NCBI GenBank assembly: GCA_003525075.1
Contig: DQFO01000014.1
Location: 62,001 to 126,000, forward strand
DNA: 64,000 bases
Reading direction: 5' to 3'
From: Clostridiales bacterium
GTDB lineage: Bacteria > Bacillota > Clostridia > TANB77 > CAG-508
Position 1 is the first letter of the stretch. Each line of letters starts with the position of its first letter. The position numbers and the translations under genes are program-made. Shown here piece after piece: positions 27,221-35,360 of this stretch. The notes beneath the pieces were generated by a model, which worked only from the letters and a program-made list of their open reading frames with translations, was not told the DNA's origin and searched no databases.

Positions 27221-28157
27221 CTTTTTTCTCATCCCCTTTTTCCACTTTTTCTATGATATATGGTGGTCTTTTTCTTGCAGCATCATATGTTCTCCATAAG
27301 TATTCTCCTATAATTCCTATTGATAACATAATTACTCCAAATCCCATAAGCATAATCATTACAAGCGAAGTATAACCTTCAACATCTATTTTACCAGTTA
27401 TCTTTTTATATACTATTGCAATTAATAAAACTAAAGATAATAATGATGTTAAAAATCCAGTTGTTGTTATTAATTTTACTGGGAAATATGAAAAACTTAG
27501 TAATGAATCATATACTAGTTTTATTTTTTTAGATAATGTCCATCTTGACTTTCCTATTTCTCTTTTCTTTCTTATATATGGAACTGTTGTTGTTTCAAAA
27601 CCAGCCCATAAAATTTGACTCATTAATGATGTATTTTTTTCTTGCATATTAACTAATAAATTTATAACTTGTCTATCTATTAAAAATGAATCAAATCCTC
27701 CCTTAGGCATATTATGAAGTGCTAATTTTCTCATTAAAAATGCATATAAATTTGAAAACATTTTTTGAGTTAATGGTTCTTCCCTATCAGCCCTTGTTGC
27801 TAATACCACTTTATAACCTTCATCATATTTTTGTATCATATCTAATATCATTTCAGATGGTTCTTGTAAATCAGCAGCTTTTCTTACTGCACAATCCCCC
27901 GTACATTGTGATAGACCTGCTAATATTGCCGAATGTTCTCCAAAATTTCTTGATAGTCTTATTGTCTTTATATTAGAATCTATTTTTGCTAATTCTTTCA
28001 TTACACTATATGAATCATCTTTTGACCCATCATCTACAAATATTAGCTCATATCCTATATCAAGTTTTGATAATACCTTTTCTTTTAAATCAGCATATAA
28101 TGGTAGTAAATTATCATGATTATAATATACTGGTACTACTATTGATATTTTCTTCAT
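27210..28157 (-). CDS. Polyprenyl-phosphate glycosyltransferase (GtrB/ArnC/DPM-like GT2)
   Basis: The N-terminal 230 residues are a GT2 domain with VVPVYYNHDNL, FVDDGSKDDS, RLSRNFGEHSAI and ADLQEPSEMI. The C-terminus has two membrane helices followed by EYLWRTYDAARKRPPYIIE. This is the layout of GtrB and ArnC, which load a sugar from a nucleotide onto undecaprenyl phosphate. The usual DADLQ is AADLQ here, a variant seen in related enzymes. It is the first gene of the operon. A promoter lies at 28188-28216 and GGAGGG precedes the ATG. Confidence 0.85.
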   Translation of the reverse strand: MKKISIVVPVYYNHDNLLPLYADLKEKVLSKLDIGYELIFVDDGSKDDSYSVMKELAKIDSNIKTIRLSRNFGEHSAILAGLSQCTGDCAVRKAADLQEPSEMILDMIQKYDEGYKVVLATRADREEPLTQKMFSNLYAFLMRKLALHNMPKGGFDSFLIDRQVINLLVNMQEKNTSLMSQILWAGFETTTVPYIRKKREIGKSRWTLSKKIKLVYDSLLSFSYFPVKLITTTGFLTSLLSLVLLIAIVYKKITGKIDVEGYTSLVMIMLMGFGVIMLSIGIIGEYLWRTYDAARKRPPYIIEKVEKGDEKKDDK

Positions 28158-28187
28158 CTAAATTTTCCCTCCAATTATTTCGTTGCT

Positions 28188-28216
28188 ATTTTACCATATA
28201 ATTATCCTGAAATCAA
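28188..28216 (-). promoter_or_regulatory. Promoter of the amino-sugar operon
   Basis: TTGATT and TAAAAT on the minus strand are spaced by 17 bases, about 30 bases before the GtrB-like start codon. Confidence 0.6.
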
Positions 28217-28220
28217 TCTT

Positions 28221-28730
28221 TTATTTATTAAGATTATTCTTAATATTTTCAATGCTTTCATTTAATTTGGATGTACAATATGGACACCTATCTGCTTTTA
28301 TATTAATTTTATTATAACAATGTGGACAAATCTTTGTATCTTCTGCTTTTTTCTCTTCTTGTTTTTCTCCTATTTTTGCAATTTTATTCATAACTTTTAC
28401 AAGTATAAATATTACAAATGCCATTATCAAAAAGTTTATTATATCTGTTAAAAATGCTCCATATGTTAGTTTTAATTTTCCAATTTCTAATACCCATTCT
28501 GAAAAATTTACTCCTCCAAAACATCCTAAAATTGGAGAAATAATATTATTTGTAAATGATGTTACAACACTTTGAAATGCACTTCCTATCAATACACCTA
28601 CTGCTAAGTCTAAAACATTTCCTCTAAGTGCGAATTCTTTAAATTCCTTAAAAAACTTTCCTTGTTTTTTCTTTGCTTTTTCTATCGCATCTTTTGCTTC
28701 TTTTATTTTTTCTTCATTTTCTTTTTTCAT
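28221..28730 (-). CDS. mscL: Large-conductance mechanosensitive channel MscL with C-terminal zinc ribbon
   Basis: MscL opens on membrane stretch to release solutes during osmotic downshock. Residues about 25-125 are canonical: FKEFALRGNVLDLAVGVLIGSAF, a periplasmic loop and YGAFLTDIINFLIMAFVIFILVK. The usual C-terminal bundle helix is replaced or extended by a CPHCYNKI...CPYCTSKL zinc ribbon at about residues 137-157. The N-terminus also has a 20-residue charged helix before the normal start. At 169 residues it is about 30 longer than typical. The metal site is an unusual addition and could sense or stabilise. Its promoter overlaps that of the divergent PHP gene. Confidence 0.92.
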   Translation of the reverse strand: MKKENEEKIKEAKDAIEKAKKKQGKFFKEFKEFALRGNVLDLAVGVLIGSAFQSVVTSFTNNIISPILGCFGGVNFSEWVLEIGKLKLTYGAFLTDIINFLIMAFVIFILVKVMNKIAKIGEKQEEKKAEDTKICPHCYNKINIKADRCPYCTSKLNESIENIKNNLNK

Positions 28731-28754
28731 TATAATATACCTTCTTCCGCTGTT

Positions 28755-28783
28755 ATTATATTACATTTTTATTTACATATCAA
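28755..28783 (-). promoter_or_regulatory. Promoter of mscL
   Basis: TTGATA and TATAAT on the minus strand are 17 bases apart. The region overlaps the divergent PHP promoter. Confidence 0.65.
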
Positions 28784-28800
28784 TATAAAAGTGATATTAT
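28772..28800 (+). promoter_or_regulatory. Promoter of the PHP gene
   Basis: TTTACA and TATTAT are spaced by 17 bases, about 20 bases before the ribosome site GAAGGAGA. Confidence 0.6.
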
Positions 28801-28821
28801 ATTTTTGAAGGAGATTTTTAT

Positions 28822-29706
28822 ATGATAGATTTACATATGCATACAACTTATTCAGATGGCACTGAAAGTTGTAGTACAGTTTTAAAAAAATGCCAAGAAA
28901 AAAACTTAAATTTTATTTCAATAACAGATCATAATACTGCTTTAGTATATGAAGAGTTAGAAGATCAAAGTATTTCTTCACTTTTTAATGGTCATATTAT
29001 TTCAGGAATAGAGCTTAATACAAAAGCTTTAAATATTCCTATAGAAATTCTTGGATATGGTATTGATTACAAAAAAATGAATGAACTTGTAAAAAATGTG
29101 TATATTCCCGCTGAAGAAAGAAATAAAATCGAAGTAAAAAGATTATATGATAAATGTATTAATGCTGGAATTGTCCTAGATAAGAACTGTCTGGAAAACT
29201 ACTCACCAGATATGTTTGCCTCAACATTTTTCCATAAAGAAATAACAAAACATGCGGAAAATAAAAAAATATTATCTGAAGAAGCTTGGAATTCTAGTAA
29301 AATCTTTTATAGACAATATATGTCTGATCCAAAAACAAAATTATATGTTGAAATGGATGATTTTGTACCAGACTTTGAAACTGCTAGTAATTTAGTTAGA
29401 GAAGCTGGTGGTTTAGTATTTATTCCTCATATTTATGAATACAAGAAAAATTCAGAACCTATACTAGAACATATTCTTAAAAATTATAAAATTGATGGTA
29501 TTGAATGTTATTATACAACATTTACTGAAGAACAACATAAAAGATTATTAAATCTTTGTAAAGAACGTAATTTATTTGTTTCAGGTGGTAGTGACTTCCA
29601 TGGTACTATAAAACCAGATGTAGATATTGGTGTTGGATATGGAAATATGCAAATTCCTGATGAAATTTTAAATTCTTGGAAAAATAAAATTAAATTTTTC
29701 AAATAA
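28822..29706 (+). CDS. PHP-domain phosphoesterase (YciV/RNase AM-like)
   Basis: The 294-residue protein has the metal-binding motifs of the polymerase-and-histidinol-phosphatase family: IDLHMHTTYSDGT at the N-terminus, ISITDHNT, FIPHIYE and GGSDFHGT near the C-terminus. YciV-type members hydrolyse nucleotide 3',5'-bisphosphates or trim RNA 5' ends; which reaction this one does is unknown. It is one of the few plus-strand genes and has normal AT-rich codon use. A consensus promoter and GAAGGAGA ribosome site precede it. The foreign kinase cassette begins 3 bases after its stop. Confidence 0.82.
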   Translation: MIDLHMHTTYSDGTESCSTVLKKCQEKNLNFISITDHNTALVYEELEDQSISSLFNGHIISGIELNTKALNIPIEILGYGIDYKKMNELVKNVYIPAEERNKIEVKRLYDKCINAGIVLDKNCLENYSPDMFASTFFHKEITKHAENKKILSEEAWNSSKIFYRQYMSDPKTKLYVEMDDFVPDFETASNLVREAGGLVFIPHIYEYKKNSEPILEHILKNYKIDGIECYYTTFTEEQHKRLLNLCKERNLFVSGGSDFHGTIKPDVDIGVGYGNMQIPDEILNSWKNKIKFFK

Positions 29707-29709
29707 AAT

Positions 29710-29738
29710 TTGACACATTTCGATTTTTGGTATATAAT
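29710..29738 (+). promoter_or_regulatory. Perfect consensus promoter of the foreign kinase cassette
   Basis: TTGACA at 29710-29715 and TATAAT at 29733-29738 are spaced by 17 bases. An inverted repeat, CGATTTTTG at 29721-29729 and its complement at 29773-29781, spans the promoter and leader. A CCAT/ATGG repeat lies at 29751-29761. Either could be an operator or a leader structure. Confidence 0.85.
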
Positions 29739-29814
29739 TAATATATTAACCCATTGTATGGATTTGCTATTCAAAAATCGGATAGTAAAAAACAATTTAT
29801 GGAGGTATGGCACT

Positions 29815-30447
29815 ATGACTACTCGTTGGATTGCTGTTACTGGCTTGGACGGAAGTGGCAAAACCACTTTGGTCGACAATCTCGTTAAATTTCTCGAATC
29901 TAAGGGATTCAAGGTTTACCGGGATCGTTTCCCCCACGATAAGTATTTGACCAAGACTCTCTTGAATGAGAGCAAGGATGCTTATACTGATCGTCTGCTC
30001 TTTGCACTGGATAATCGCATCGCGGGTACTCACCTGCGTGGCATCATTGAGACTGGTGAATATGATTTCATAGTTACTCAGCGTTGTTTCCTGGACAGTT
30101 TTGTCCATGGTGCAGTTCAGGGCTATTCCTATTCTTGGGTGTCTGAACTCAATCATGTCAGAGATCTTCCCAAGTGTGACATTATGGTCCACATGGTCGC
30201 AGAAGCCCGCATCGCGTATGCGCGCATTTGCAATGATCCTGATGCTGATAAGTTCGAATATCCTGAATACATCGGCAAACAAGAGCAAGAAACCCGGCGG
30301 GCATATGTTGAAGTTGAAGCGCATAACAATCCTGCACTCATCCACTTTAACACTTGCCAAAACATCTACATGGACACCACTCAGATGTCCACTGATGAGG
30401 TCTTCGAAACGGTAAGCTCTAAGCTCGTTAAGATGCTCAACCTCTAA
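29815..30447 (+). CDS. Thymidylate-kinase-like deoxynucleoside monophosphate kinase of foreign composition
   Basis: The 210-residue protein has the P-loop GLDGSGKTTLV at residues 10-20, a YRDRFPHDKYL segment, TQRCFLDSFVHGAVQGY in the place of the TMPK DR...S motif, and an arginine-containing lid region around residues 150-175. The fold is that of thymidylate and related dNMP kinases, with a divergence often seen in phage enzymes. The exact substrate is unknown. GGAGG lies 9 bases before the ATG. The gene is close to 50% GC with CTG, CTC, CGC and GTC codons, unlike its neighbours. It sits alone between a perfect promoter and a strong terminator, the same design as the cassette at 13245-13704. 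Confidence 0.78.
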   Translation: MTTRWIAVTGLDGSGKTTLVDNLVKFLESKGFKVYRDRFPHDKYLTKTLLNESKDAYTDRLLFALDNRIAGTHLRGIIETGEYDFIVTQRCFLDSFVHGAVQGYSYSWVSELNHVRDLPKCDIMVHMVAEARIAYARICNDPDADKFEYPEYIGKQEQETRRAYVEVEAHNNPALIHFNTCQNIYMDTTQMSTDEVFETVSSKLVKMLNL

Positions 30448-30449
30448 AA

Positions 30450-30489
30450 AATAAAGCCCAAGTAGCGTATACGTTACTTGGGCTTTATT
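30450..30489 (+). terminator. Strong intrinsic terminator of the kinase cassette
   Basis: A 15-base-pair stem (AATAAAGCCCAAGTA and complement) continues through a G-T pair into a CGTATACG cap and is followed by T-rich sequence. It also faces the end of the GGDEF gene. Confidence 0.92.
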
Positions 30490-30500
30490 TTATTAAAATC

Positions 30501-31427
30501 TTATTCATGTCTTCTATCAACTGCATAACTACTTCCAATAATAGATTTTGCAACATGTTTTACTTGTGCTCCTATTTCACCTATTTCCAATATATTGGCA
30601 AATCTATCCTTATCTGCAATTACAGCTCCTATAGAAATTGATGTTAAAGAAAATTGTTCTATAATTCCTTTTCTATTTGCAACCTCTATATATCCTTTTT
30701 CTAGATCCTCTTCAGTAAAGAATTTTGTTACCCCTTCATCAAAGTTAGCAATTATTAATTGGCATATATTATCAACATCTAATGTTGGAACGATTGCTAT
30801 AAAATCATCTCCACCTATATGCCCTATAAAATAATTTTCCTTAAAACTTTGATGAATACATTTTAAAATTGTATCTGCTGTATATTCAATTATTTGATCT
30901 CCTTTTAAAAATCCATATACATCATTATATGCTTTAAAATTATCCAAATCTAAATATAAAACTGAAAATTCCTCTTTATTTGTAATTCTTTTCTTCAATT
31001 CTGCATGAATTTGTACATTTCCTGGTAAACCTGTTAATGGACTTATTCTTCTATTCATTTTCAATAATCTATCTAAGTTTTTTATTGTATAATACAAATA
31101 TTCTGTATCAACTGGTTTTTTTATATAATATTCAACTGATTGTTCTAAAACTTCTAATTTATGATATTTATCAGTATTTGATGACACAACAATTATTGGT
31201 GTTATTTGATTATCTTCATCTGTTCTTATCTGTTTACATAGGCCTGTAATATCTCTATCTATTGAATCTTCATTTATAATTATCAAAAAAGGTATATTTT
31301 TTAATGTTATATCTATTTGTTCAGTTTTTACTCCAATAAATTTGAACTCTTTATCATTTCTAAATAATTCTTTAAAAATCGGAATAGATGATTCATCATC
31401 ATCTATTACATATATATCTTGTGCCAT
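30501..31427 (-). CDS. Diguanylate-cyclase-like protein with degenerate receiver domain
   Basis: Residues 1-120 have the fold of a response-regulator receiver (DIYVIDDDESS, then PIIVVSSNTDKYHKL and the YYIKKPVD lysine-proline). The expected phospho-aspartate is replaced around LIIINEDS, so classical phosphorylation is unlikely. Residues about 130-305 are a GGDEF domain with SPLTGLPGN, YLDLDNFKAYNDVYG and the active-site loop as GGDDF, which keeps the residues needed for cyclic-di-GMP synthesis. There is no adjacent histidine kinase. It follows the beta-sandwich membrane protein gene by 25 bases in the same direction. Confidence 0.82.
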   Translation of the reverse strand: MAQDIYVIDDDESSIPIFKELFRNDKEFKFIGVKTEQIDITLKNIPFLIIINEDSIDRDITGLCKQIRTDEDNQITPIIVVSSNTDKYHKLEVLEQSVEYYIKKPVDTEYLYYTIKNLDRLLKMNRRISPLTGLPGNVQIHAELKKRITNKEEFSVLYLDLDNFKAYNDVYGFLKGDQIIEYTADTILKCIHQSFKENYFIGHIGGDDFIAIVPTLDVDNICQLIIANFDEGVTKFFTEEDLEKGYIEVANRKGIIEQFSLTSISIGAVIADKDRFANILEIGEIGAQVKHVAKSIIGSSYAVDRRHE

Positions 31428-31452
31428 ATTTTCCCTCGTTTCTTATTTTATT

Positions 31453-32424
31453 CTATGGTAAACTACATTGTGCCTTCTTTGAAGTTGTCAAATTCTCATT
31501 TGATGCCTCTATTATTAATTTATTATCAAATCCTTTTTGTAGTACAATTTCTGTTGTATATTCACTTGAATTTACATCTATATTTACTTTTTCTTCATCA
31601 TTTAAAGTTATTTTTACATTTTTTAGTATAACTTCGTCTTTTATTGATATTGAATAATAAACATTTCCATCAAGCTTCTTTATCGCTTGAACTTTTATTT
31701 CTGGTACTTTTGCTCCAATTACTACTTGTGTTTTTTCTGTTTTTATTCCTTTATCATCTATTACTTCTATTTTTAGCGTATGTTTTCCAACTGGTGCTAT
31801 AATTCTTTCTGAATATTGTGTTGAATTAACTTCTATTACTTTCTCTTGTTCATCATCCCATTTATATGATACTTTCTTTATTTTTTCAACTGATGTAACT
31901 GTTAATTTTACAGCATTATCCACATTATTTAAATCTATTTGTGCTAAATTACCTACAGTATATTCTTGTTCATATTCTACAAGATGATTCATTTCATCTG
32001 TTGCTTTTACAACTATCTTGTTTTTTCCTCCATCCAATTTTACTGTAGTTTTTATATCTTGTTGATTATTTCCTTCAATAACTTTTTCATCTTGATTGTT
32101 TAGTGTATATATAACTTGTGTTATTCCTTTTGGATGGTGAACTGAAATGTCAACAGAACTTTCATCTTCATTAAAACTAAAATTAACTACTGGTGTTGCA
32201 TTTTCTTCAATATTTTTATTTATTTTGTCTTTTGCATATATACTTCCAGCAATAATACATATCCCTAAAATTAATATACTTATTGCAAAAAAGATTACTA
32301 TTTTATTTATTTCAATAACTGATTTTTCTTTATATACTTTTTGTTTTTTATTTTGATTATAATTTCCATAGTTTATATTATTATTTTTGAATTGTTCTTC
32401 ACCTGTATCTAATATTTGATTCAT
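31453..32424 (-). CDS. Membrane-anchored protein with tandem Ig-like beta-sandwich repeats
   Basis: The first 40 residues are cytoplasmic and Asn/Gln-rich. A membrane helix at about 43-65 follows, and the rest is outside the cell. The outer part shows three repeats of about 80 residues ending in patterns such as GGKNKIVVKATD, GKHTLKIEVIDDKG and GFDNKLIIEASNEN. These are typical of bacterial Ig-like or cadherin-like domains used in wall proteins and sensors. No enzyme motif or sortase signal is seen. It is co-directional with and upstream of the GGDEF gene, so it might belong to the same regulatory unit, which is only inference. Confidence 0.65.
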   Translation of the reverse strand: MNQILDTGEEQFKNNNINYGNYNQNKKQKVYKEKSVIEINKIVIFFAISILILGICIIAGSIYAKDKINKNIEENATPVVNFSFNEDESSVDISVHHPKGITQVIYTLNNQDEKVIEGNNQQDIKTTVKLDGGKNKIVVKATDEMNHLVEYEQEYTVGNLAQIDLNNVDNAVKLTVTSVEKIKKVSYKWDDEQEKVIEVNSTQYSERIIAPVGKHTLKIEVIDDKGIKTEKTQVVIGAKVPEIKVQAIKKLDGNVYYSISIKDEVILKNVKITLNDEEKVNIDVNSSEYTTEIVLQKGFDNKLIIEASNENLTTSKKAQCSLP

Positions 32425-32458
32425 TTTTTCACCTCATGTTTTTTTATTTCTATGTTGA

Positions 32459-32487
32459 ATTATAACATATTGATTTTTAGTTGTAAA
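32459..32487 (-). promoter_or_regulatory. Promoter of the beta-sandwich membrane protein gene
   Basis: TTTACA and TATAAT on the minus strand are 17 bases apart, upstream of a GAGGTGA ribosome site. Confidence 0.65.
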
Positions 32488-32533
32488 TAGTAAGATTTAA
32501 TAAAATTTTTTCCTATTTTATTATTATTACACA

Positions 32534-32573
32534 AATCAAAAGACTAGATTATTGTAAATCTAGTCTTTTGATT
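32534..32573 (-). terminator. Terminator of ldh
   Basis: A 17-base-pair perfect inverted repeat (AATCAAAAGACTAGATT and complement) with a six-base loop starts directly after the ldh stop. Confidence 0.85.
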
Positions 32574-33530
32574 TTATTGTTTTAACATTGGATCAATTTC
32601 ATTTTTTATATTTTCTTTCATTATATCACAACTATGATCAAATTTTGCTTGATCTTCATTGCTAAGTTTTAATTTCAATATTTCTTTTACACCATTTTTA
32701 TTTATTATTGCTGGAACTCCTATATATAAACCTTCTTGTTCATATTCTCCATTTTGATATGTTGAAACTGTTAATATTGCATTTTCGTCATTTAAAACTG
32801 CTTTCACTAATCTATTTAATGCCATACCAATTCCATAATATGTTGCTCTCTTTTTATCAATTATTTCATATGCTGCTTTCCATACTCCATCATGAATTTT
32901 CTTTAAATCTTCCATTGGATAATTATTGTCTTCCATAATATCAACCATTTTTTTACATCCAACATAGCAATGCTCCCATGGAACAAATGATGAATCACCA
33001 TGTTCTCCTAATATATATGCATGTACATTTTTACTTGAAACATCTAAGTATTCTGCAATTAAATATCTTAAACGTGCTGTATCTAATACTGTTCCAGATC
33101 CTATTACCTTTGATGTTGGTAAACCTGACACTTTTGAAACAACATATGACATTAAGTCTACTGGGTTACTTGCAATTATAAATACTCCATTAAATCCACT
33201 CGCCATTACTTGTTCTGTTATTTCTTTTACTATTTTTGTATTAGCTACTGCTAATTCTAATCTAGATTGTCCTGGTTTTTGTGGTAATCCAGCTGTTATA
33301 ACAACTACATTAGCATCTTTACATTCAGAATAATCTCCTGCTTTTATTGTCATTTTTTGTGGGGCATATGGTAATCCATGTGATAAATCCATTTCCTCAC
33401 CTTTTGCTTTATCTTTTAATACATCTATTAGTACAAGTTCATCTACTCCTCCTTGGTTTAGCATTGCATATGCCATACTCATTCCAACAAAACCTGTTCC
33501 TACTAATACTACTTTTTTATTTGTATCCAT
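32574..33530 (-). CDS. ldh: L-lactate dehydrogenase
   Basis: The enzyme reduces pyruvate to L-lactate with NADH, regenerating NAD in fermentation. The protein from the ATG at 33530 has 318 residues. It has the nucleotide-binding VVLVGTGFVGMSMAYAM, TAGLPQKPGQSRLEL with the substrate loop arginine, ASNPVDLMSYVV, IGSGTVLDTARLRYLIAE and the catalytic histidine in LGEHGDSSF. I reject the upstream in-frame ATGs because AAAGGAATGTGA lies just before this one. The gene follows ptsI, and its leader motif matches those of ptsI and fruK, which suggests coordinated expression with sugar uptake. Confidence 0.95.
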   Translation of the reverse strand: MDTNKKVVLVGTGFVGMSMAYAMLNQGGVDELVLIDVLKDKAKGEEMDLSHGLPYAPQKMTIKAGDYSECKDANVVVITAGLPQKPGQSRLELAVANTKIVKEITEQVMASGFNGVFIIASNPVDLMSYVVSKVSGLPTSKVIGSGTVLDTARLRYLIAEYLDVSSKNVHAYILGEHGDSSFVPWEHCYVGCKKMVDIMEDNNYPMEDLKKIHDGVWKAAYEIIDKKRATYYGIGMALNRLVKAVLNDENAILTVSTYQNGEYEQEGLYIGVPAIINKNGVKEILKLKLSNEDQAKFDHSCDIMKENIKNEIDPMLKQ

Positions 33531-33593
33531 AAAAATCACATTCCTTTCCCATTTGTTTTTGAACATTATAATTATAGCACATATCACTAATTT

Positions 33594-35297
33594 TTAAACT
33601 ATTTTTTTATTAAATTCTTTTAATTTTTCTTCAACTTCACTTGTAGTTCCTAACTTTAATATTTCTTCTGCTAATTTTTCACATTCTTTTTTATCTAACA
33701 TATTAACAATTTTTCTTGAATTTAATATTTTATTAGGATTCATTGAAAATTCATCTAATCCTAACCCCACTAATAATGGTATTAATAATTCATCACTAGC
33801 TGCTTCTCCACACATTCCGCAAAATATTCCAGCCTTATGTGCCCCATCTATTGATGATTTTATTAATCTTATAACTGCTGGATGATATTTTGAATATAAA
33901 TTTGATATTTTTTCATTTCCTCTTTCTACTGCAACGGTGTATTGAATTAAATCGTTTGTTCCTATACTAAAGAAATCACATTCTTTTGCAATTTCTTCTG
34001 CAATAATTGCTACAGATGGTATTTCTACCATTATTCCTGTTTTTATATCTTTTTTATATTCTTTTCCTTCATTATCTAATTCTTTCTTACATTCTTCTAC
34101 AACTGCTTTTGCTCTTCTTAATTCTTCTATTGAAGAAATCATTGGAAACATTATTGCAATATTTCCATATGCACTTGCTCTTAATAATGCTCTTATTTGT
34201 GGCTTAAATATTTCAGGATTATCTAGGCATAATCTAATTGCTCTATATCCTAAAAATGGATTTGCTTCTTTTTCCATTTTTAAATATTTAATTTCTTTAT
34301 CTCCTCCAACATCTAGTGTTCTTATTATTACTTGTTTTCCTTGCATTTTTTCAGCAACTTCTTTATATGAATTAAATTGTTCTTCTTCTGTTGGCATTTC
34401 TTCACTATCCATATATAAAAATTCACTTCTTAATAATCCAATTCCTTCTGCTGTATTTTTTAAAACTAATTCCACATCTGCTGGTGTTCCTATGTTTGAT
34501 ACAAGTTCAACTTTAAATCCATCTTTTGTCTTACTTTCTGAATTTTTATATTTTTCTAATTCAACTTTACTTTCAATAAAATCTTTTTGGATTTTTATTA
34601 AATTTTGTTGTTGTTCTTCTGTTGGATTTTCAAAGATTTCTCCACTTCCTCCATTTATGGCTACATATTCTCCATTTTTTAATATTGTTGTTGCATTTTC
34701 TACTTTTGTTACTGCTGGAAGCAAATGAGTTCTTGCCATAATTGATGTATGAGAATTTTCTCCACCAACTTCTGTAATTATTCCTGATATATTCTTAAAA
34801 TCTAATTTTGCTGTATCTGATGTTGTAAGTTCTTTTGCAACTATTATTGTATTATTTTTTAATTTACTCAAATCTATCTTTTCTTCATTATATAATTTTG
34901 ATATTATTCTATCTTTTATATCTGCAATATCTCTAGCTCTTCCAGACATATATTCATCATCCATATTTTCAAATATTTGTATTACAGAATTAAATCCCAT
35001 TTCTGTGGCATATTCTGCATTTATTTTTGAATTTTTAATTTGACTTTCTGTTTCTAAAATTAATGATGGATCTTGCATAATCATCAAATATGCTGTCATA
35101 ATTTCTTTTTCTGTTCCTCTTGCCTTTTCTACAATTTGATTAGTTTCATTTATTACCTCTTCTAGAGCTTTATGAAATCGTTCTAATTCTTTATCTGAAT
35201 CTTCTACAATATTTTTTTCTATTTTTCTTATTTCATTTTTCAAAATAACAATATTTCCAAAACCAATACCTACAGAAACTCCTTTTCCTTTTATCAT
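33594..35297 (-). CDS. ptsI: Phosphotransferase system enzyme I
   Basis: Enzyme I takes phosphate from PEP and passes it to HPr. The 567-residue protein has the phospho-histidine in GGENSHTSIMART, the PEP-binding RSEFLYM and GGDKEIKYL segments, IGTNDLIQYTVAVERGNEK and the C-terminal cysteine loop GMCGEAASD. The start at 35297 has AGGAAGGAATGTGA upstream; an earlier ATG lies within this leader region. It follows ptsH by 63 bases and belongs with the fructose operon. ldh follows 63 bases later. Confidence 0.95.
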   Translation of the reverse strand: MIKGKGVSVGIGFGNIVILKNEIRKIEKNIVEDSDKELERFHKALEEVINETNQIVEKARGTEKEIMTAYLMIMQDPSLILETESQIKNSKINAEYATEMGFNSVIQIFENMDDEYMSGRARDIADIKDRIISKLYNEEKIDLSKLKNNTIIVAKELTTSDTAKLDFKNISGIITEVGGENSHTSIMARTHLLPAVTKVENATTILKNGEYVAINGGSGEIFENPTEEQQQNLIKIQKDFIESKVELEKYKNSESKTKDGFKVELVSNIGTPADVELVLKNTAEGIGLLRSEFLYMDSEEMPTEEEQFNSYKEVAEKMQGKQVIIRTLDVGGDKEIKYLKMEKEANPFLGYRAIRLCLDNPEIFKPQIRALLRASAYGNIAIMFPMISSIEELRRAKAVVEECKKELDNEGKEYKKDIKTGIMVEIPSVAIIAEEIAKECDFFSIGTNDLIQYTVAVERGNEKISNLYSKYHPAVIRLIKSSIDGAHKAGIFCGMCGEAASDELLIPLLVGLGLDEFSMNPNKILNSRKIVNMLDKKECEKLAEEILKLGTTSEVEEKLKEFNKKIV

Positions 35298-35360
35298 TTT
35301 TATCACATTCCTTCCTAACATATTAAATGCCTATAATAAAATTATTATAGGCATTTTTTA

